Shown here: positions 59,616 to 64,000 of the stretch, in pieces
Layout of the letters: every line of letters begins with the position of its first letter
Numbering within the stretch: the stretch's first letter is position 1
Source: Hordeum vulgare subsp. vulgare
Taxonomy: Eukaryota > Streptophyta > Magnoliopsida > Poales > Poaceae
Length of the DNA stretch: 64,000 nt
Direction of reading: 5' to 3'
Assembly: GCF_904849725.1 (NCBI RefSeq)
Contig: NC_058518.1
Span: 8,948,147-9,012,146 of the forward strand
The notes under the pieces: model-generated
Database searches by the model: none
Seen by the model: the letters and a program-made list of their open reading frames with translations, nothing else
Told to the model about the DNA's origin: nothing
Position numbers and translations under genes: made by a program

Positions 59616-60117
59616 TGTTGCCTATATAAACCCTCGCCCCTGCCCACCATATCCCCTGTTTTTTAGTTGTTGAAGTGTGACCATGCCATGCTCTTGCCAC
59701 TCTAGTTCATGCACATGACGTGTTTGATGAAATGCCCGAGCCACTCTACTTAAGCTTTCTCCTCTCCAAGCTCGACCTCCAAGCTCCATTTTCCTTAATA
59801 TTTGTCTAGGTTTGGCCGTGCACCAACACACAAGTGTTTTAAAAGGTTAGCTACTTCATCCTTTCATTTGTCACTGCTAGTGTAGCTCATTTCAAATGCT
59901 CAAATTAACTTCTTAGAGTCTGCACATGCGTAGGGTGTCGTCCCGTGCCCGTCCTCACCATTGTCGATCGGCCCGTGCCGATCTCGTCGCGAGCACCACC
60001 GTGGCGAGCCTCTTGTTCTTATCTTCTTTTTAAAATAAAAAAATCTTACTTGTATGATTTAGATACATACTTGTATAAATTACTCACTTTCATTATTTTT
60101 TGTTATTATATAGTGCG

Positions 60118-60611
60118 ATGGTTTTGGTATCCGCCTCCGTCGGCCCTCGTCCTGTCTACGATTCGGATGTGGTATATATTATCTTTTATAACTATTTGTT
60201 TTATTTAGTGTTTATGACAATTATGACGACCAACGTGACATATATTTTTTTAATCTAGGAGGTATGTGAACTGGAAATTCCCACCCACATAAAAATTCTT
60301 GTCGAGAAGTTAAATTTGGTTGAAAAAGAAAACAAATACTTGAAGAAAAATTGAAAATAATTGAGGATAAGAATATGGAACTGGAGTTGCATGTCGCCGA
60401 TGTCATCGATGATCGCAAGATGAAGATCGAAGCGATGCGGTTGAAGATGGATGCAATACGCTTGAAGATGGATGAAATGCGCTTGAAGATTAGGAATATT
60501 AGAAAATATGTCATTGATAAAGAGGCTTGGTATCATTATGCTGTTGGGTCAATTGTTACCTTAGTTGCGATTTTGATCGCGTTTGTTGTTGCATTTGAAT
60601 GTTTTACATAG
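60118..60611 (+). pseudogene. Small coiled-coil and transmembrane protein of the CACTA element, frameshifted
   Basis: A short exon from ATG 60118 to 60171 (MVLVSASVGPRPVYDSDV) joins in phase 0 to an exon at 60259 (EVCELEIPTHIKILVEKLNL). Near 60343 a small deletion shifts the frame; the open part 60351-60611 then continues. It has heptad repeats (MRLKMDAIRLKMDEMRLKI) that predict a coiled coil, then WYHYAVGSIVTLVAILIAFV, one strong hydrophobic segment, and ends FECFT. It reads opposite to the transposase genes. I recall similar peptides in wheat CACTA elements but know no function. Upstream exons may exist between the TATA box (59623) and 60118. Confidence 0.55.
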
Positions 60612-60800
60612 TTGTATGTTGTTTTATGAGAGAACTTTATGTATTTATTTTTTGCAATAATAACATTTGATCACTACTGTTCTTTGGCTTTAATGTGATG
60701 ATGAACTTGTATTAATTAATTTGGTCATATGTTCTGCAATGGTTTTTTGATATATTTAATTTCATAATAGAGATGAATCGTCAATGATAATATTTAATTC

Positions 60801-61777
60801 CATACTTTTTGTGTGTTCAAAATGCACCATTCAAAGGCACATCACAAAATTTCAACAATTTCTGACTTCATTTGGTATATTTCGTGCATTTACTTATTTT
60901 TTTGAGCTAGTTGACCCTGAAATTGAAAAGCACTACAAATGAACTCTGAAAATGTTGAAAGTTGGAATACTATCATCATTTCACCCACATAGGATGTGTT
61001 AAAAAGTTGAGAGGGCTACGACAAAAACCGGATGCACTTCGTCTACAAAACGAACAATCTCTCTCGAAGTATCAGGGTTTCGAACGAGAACTCATCTCTT
61101 ACAAAGGGATTTCATTTTTTTGAACTTATTTGAACTCCATACTTTTTGTGTGTTCAAAATGCACCATTCAAAGGCACATCATAAAATTTCAACAATTTCT
61201 GACTTCATTTGGTATTCTTCGTGCATTTACTTAATTTTTTTTGAGCTAGTTGACCCTGAAATAGAAAAGCACTACAAATGAACTATGAAAATGTTGAAAG
61301 TTGGCATGCTATCATCATTTCACCCACATAGCATGTGTTAAAAAGTTGAGAGGGCTACGACAAAAACTGGATGCACTTCGTGTACAAAACGGACAATCTC
61401 TCTCGAAGTATCAGGGTTTCGAACGAGAACTCATATCTTACAAAGGGATTTCATTTTTTTGAACTTATTTGAACTCCATACCTTTTGTGTGTTCAAAATG
61501 CACCATTCAAAGGCACATCTCAAAATTTCAACAATTTCTGACTTCATTTGGTATATTTCGTGCATTTACTTTTTTTTGAGCTAGTTGACCCTGAAATTGA
61601 AAAGCACTACAAATGAACTCTGAAAAAGTTGAAAGTTGGCATGCTATCATCATTTCATCCACATAGCATGTGTTAAAAAGTTGAGAGGGCTACGACAAAA
61701 ACTGGATGCACTTCGTGTACAAAACGGACAATCTCTCTCGAAGTATCAGGGTTTCGAACGAGAACTCATCTCTTACA
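60801..61777. repeat. ~338-bp non-coding tandem repeat, 2.9 copies
   Basis: The phrase CATACTTTTTGTGTGTTCAA starts at 60801 and 61138, and its variant CATACCTTTTGTGTG at 61477, so periods are 337 and 339. The units share CACCATTCAAAGGCACATC, GAGCTAGTTGACCCTGAAAT and AGTATCAGGGTTTCGAACGA. The last copy ends near 61777. It lies between the small ORF and the TNP2 gene. Confidence 0.92.
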
Positions 61778-61889
61778 TGGATACTATGAAACTGAAAAGT
61801 GTTTGAAATTTAGTACATTCCATACATGCATTACATAAAAGGTTTAATATATTATTACATTATTGCACCAGTATTCCTATCTATTATTT

Positions 61890-64000
61890 TTGTTTTCTTC
61901 TGGGTCGTAGCCATGGAGAATCTTCATCATTCAGTAGGATGCTTGGGTCAGTTTTCACTTTGAAGGGCGGAATTTCATGAAACTTATTATAATCTTCTGA
62001 CATGTCTGTCTTGTCATCTACTCCCACGATGTTTCTTTTCCCTGAAAGAACTATGTGGCGTTTTGGCTCATTGGAACGTATCTTCTTTGCTGATTTCTTT
62101 TTCTCGTTTTTGTAGACATGTCCTTCACATAGAAAACCTGAGCGACATCATTGGCTAGGACAAATGGTTCATCCATCTACGCAAGATTGTTGAGATCCAC
62201 TGTTGTCATGCCGTACTTTTGGTCTACAACTACCCCACCTCCTGTCAGCTTCACCCATTTGCACCGAAACAAAGGGATCTTAAAAGTAGGTCCATAGTCA
62301 AGTTCCCATATCTCCTCTATGTACCCGTCATATGTTTCCAAACAGTGCCCATTCTTGTCTGTTGCATCAAAGCGGACACCACTATTTTGGTTGGTGCTCT
62401 TTTTATCTTGGTAAACCGTCTAAAATGTATTCCCATTTATCTCATACCCTTGGAAAGTACATATAGTCGAAGATGGTGGCCTGGCCAAACAGTACAGCTC
62501 ATCTCCAACGGTGTCGTCATTCATGAGATGTGTCTGTAACCAACTGCCAAAAGTCTTCTCGTGTTCCCCTTTAATCCAAGAGTCAGCCTTCCCCGGGTTT
62601 TCGGAGCGTAGAATATTCTTGTGTCTCACGATATACGGAGCCACCACGGTGGAATTGTGTAGAACTGTGTAGTGTGCTTGAGAGAAAGAATGCCCGTCCA
62701 TACATACTTTTGCTTTCCTTCCTAGTGTGCCTTTTCCTGTCAGCCTACCCTCATACCGACATTCAGGAACACCAATCGGCTTAATGTCAGGAAGAAAGTA
62801 CACACAAAACTCAATGACCTCCTCTGTTCCATAGCCCTTGGAGATGCTTCCTTCTGGCCTAGCACGGTTACGAACATATTTCTTTAAGACTCCCATGAAC
62901 CTCTCGAAGGGGAACATATTGTGTAGAAACACAGGACCGAGAATTCTAATCTCTTCGACTAGGTGAACTAGGAGGTGTGTCATTATATTGAAGAAGGATG
63001 GCGGGAACAACAACTCAAAGCTGACCAGACATTGGACCACATCAATCTGTAACCCTGATAGACTTTCTCGATCGATTACCTTCTGAGAAATTGCATTGAG
63101 GAATGCACATACCTTCACAATTGCCAGGCGAAAATTTTCCGGTAGAATTCCCCTCAATGCAACCGGAAGCAATTGCGTCATAAGAACGTGGCAGTCATGA
63201 GACTTTAGGTTTTGGAATTTTTTGTCTTTCATATTTACGATTCCCTTTATATTCGACGAGAAGCCAGTCGGGACCTTGATACTGAAAAGGACTTCAAAGA
63301 AGATTTCCTTCTCTTCCTTAGTAAGAGCGTAGCTGGCACGCCCTTGAAACTGCCCTGGATGCATGCCATCTCTTCCTTTATGACGTTCCTAGTCCTCCCG
63401 TGCTTCCGGTGTATCTTTTGACTTCCCATACAAGCCCAGGAAGCCTAGAATATTCACGCAGAGATTCTTCGTCAGGTGCATCACGTCGATTGCCGAGCGG
63501 ACCTCATGGACTTCCTAGTAGGGTAGCTCCCAAAATATAGATTTCTTCTTCCACATGGGTACGCACTCATCAGGTCCGTTAGGAACAGGTTGGCTGCCAG
63601 GACCCTTTCCAAAGATTACTTCTAAATCTTTGACCATATCTAATACTTCAGCACCAGTACGGATGACAGGCTTCCCCCGGGGTTCTGCCTTGCCATTGAA
63701 ATGCTTGCCTTTTTTCTTTAAGGGATGCTTGGGCGGAAGAAAATGACGATTGTACGGATACACATTCTTCCTACATTTGTCCAGATATATACTTTCTGTC
63801 TGATCCAAACAGTGTGTGGATGCATTGTATCCCTTGTTTGACTGTCCTGAAATGTTACTAAGAGCAGGCCAATCATTGATGGTTACGAAAAGCAACGCTC
63901 GAAGGTCAAATTCCTCTTGTTTGTGCTCGTCCCACACACGTACACCTGGTTCGGCCCACAGTTGTAAAAGTTCATCAACTAATGGCCTTAGGTACACATC
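61890..64000 (-). pseudogene. CACTA TNP2 transposase, partial at the window edge, three TAG codons
   Basis: One minus-strand frame enters at 63997 and continues to at least 62420, interrupted by TAG at 63515-63517, 63389-63391 and 62420-62422, all in the same frame. Motifs: transposase_21-type FDLRALLFVTINDWPALSNI and GYNASTHCLDQTES, then a DUF4218-like part (VALRGILPENFRLAIVKVCA, FPFERFMGVLKKYVRNRARP), then a DUF4216-like C-terminal part (VYQDKKSTNQ, ELDYGPTF, GMTTVDLNNLAYMDEPFVLA) reaching about 62130, after which it becomes ragged. TNP2 cuts and joins the CACTA ends. The N-terminal part lies beyond 64000. Not functional as written. Confidence 0.8.

Larger units (their letters stand above)
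58191..59630. promoter_or_regulatory. Internal CACTA control block with two outward TATA boxes
   Basis: On the minus strand CCTATATAAAA (complement of 58189-58199) lies ~80 bases upstream of the ORF2 ATG (58109). On the plus strand CCTATATAAACC (59621-59632) points to the small ORF. TTTAGTCCCGG motifs lie just inside each: at about 58207 next to the first, and a cluster at 59347-59613 next to the second. Between them is the pyrimidine tract and a GC-rich segment. This arrangement suggests a divergent promoter with shared binding sites. Confidence 0.5.
53130..64000 (-). mobile_element. CACTA (En/Spm-type) transposon, right end beyond the window
   Basis: The left terminus is CACTAGTGGGGACGG at 53130, followed by the TTTAGTCCCGG-type motifs in both orientations that mark subterminal regions of Triticeae CACTA elements. 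Going right: ORF2 with Ulp1-type protease (minus strand, 53599-58109), an internal motif block with two TATA boxes (58191-59630), a small plus-strand ORF (60118-60611), a 338-base repeat, and TNP2 transposase (minus strand, from ~61890 to beyond 64000). At least 10.9 kb. All minus-strand genes are broken, so it is probably inactive. Two CACTA copies inserted side by side is an alternative explanation for the internal motif block. Confidence 0.8.

Overview
The window looks like a Triticeae (wheat, barley, Aegilops or close relative) nuclear chromosome segment. Evidence: genes are split by GT-AG introns. The bulk is nested LTR retrotransposons, including an LTR whose terminal bases I recall as those of Sukkula. 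A CACTA element carries the grass-type TTTAGTCCCGG subterminal motif. Small Stowaway, hAT and Mutator-type elements are present, and one gene belongs to the grass-expanded DUF6598 family. No bacterial, organellar, rRNA, tRNA or CRISPR signal was seen. Everything is read by eye; family names are from memory and not checked against a database.

Layout. 1-6.9 kb: a divergent elongation-factor-2-like gene (two exons, minus-end frameshift, diphthamide histidine replaced by Leu) with a GC-rich 33-bp repeat upstream. 7.0-11.4 kb: two adjacent TIR elements. The first has a perfect 10-bp target duplication and holds a Stowaway MITE. The second has ~180-bp TIRs around GC-rich captured sequence resembling the N-terminus of a CRINKLY4-related receptor kinase. 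Several tandem repeats follow. 11.4-13.5 kb: AT-rich and apparently empty. 13.5-17.06 kb: an inverted duplication with ~932-bp arms around a ~1.4-kb GC-rich minisatellite; a hAT MITE cut by the breakpoint shows which arm is the original.

17.4-48.8 kb is a retrotransposon nest. Gypsy element B (41.4-46.1 kb) contains gypsy element A (17.4-41.4 kb, minus strand, gag and protease remnants but no reverse transcriptase or integrase). The right LTR of A contains a solo Sukkula-type LTR (27,278-41,153, 5-bp target duplication). That LTR contains a nearly intact Ty1/copia element (28,795-37,729, 5-bp target duplication) whose polyprotein frame has two stop codons. B lies beside a copia gag fragment that is itself cut by a third gypsy LTR (46,696-48,084).

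48.8-52.6 kb is a small gene island: a truncated plastid-targeted-looking exon, an unrecognised first exon, and an intact three-exon DUF6598 gene with a 13-Glu tract. From 53,130 past the window end lies a large CACTA element. It has a degenerate ORF2 with a split Ulp1-type protease, a TNP2 transposase frame broken by three TAG codons, a small coiled-coil/transmembrane ORF on the opposite strand, and between them an internal block of TTTAGTCCCGG motifs flanked by two outward-facing TATA boxes. The mobile genes form the usual CACTA and LTR-retrotransposon sets. The only plausibly active host gene is the DUF6598 gene; the eEF2-like gene is doubtful.
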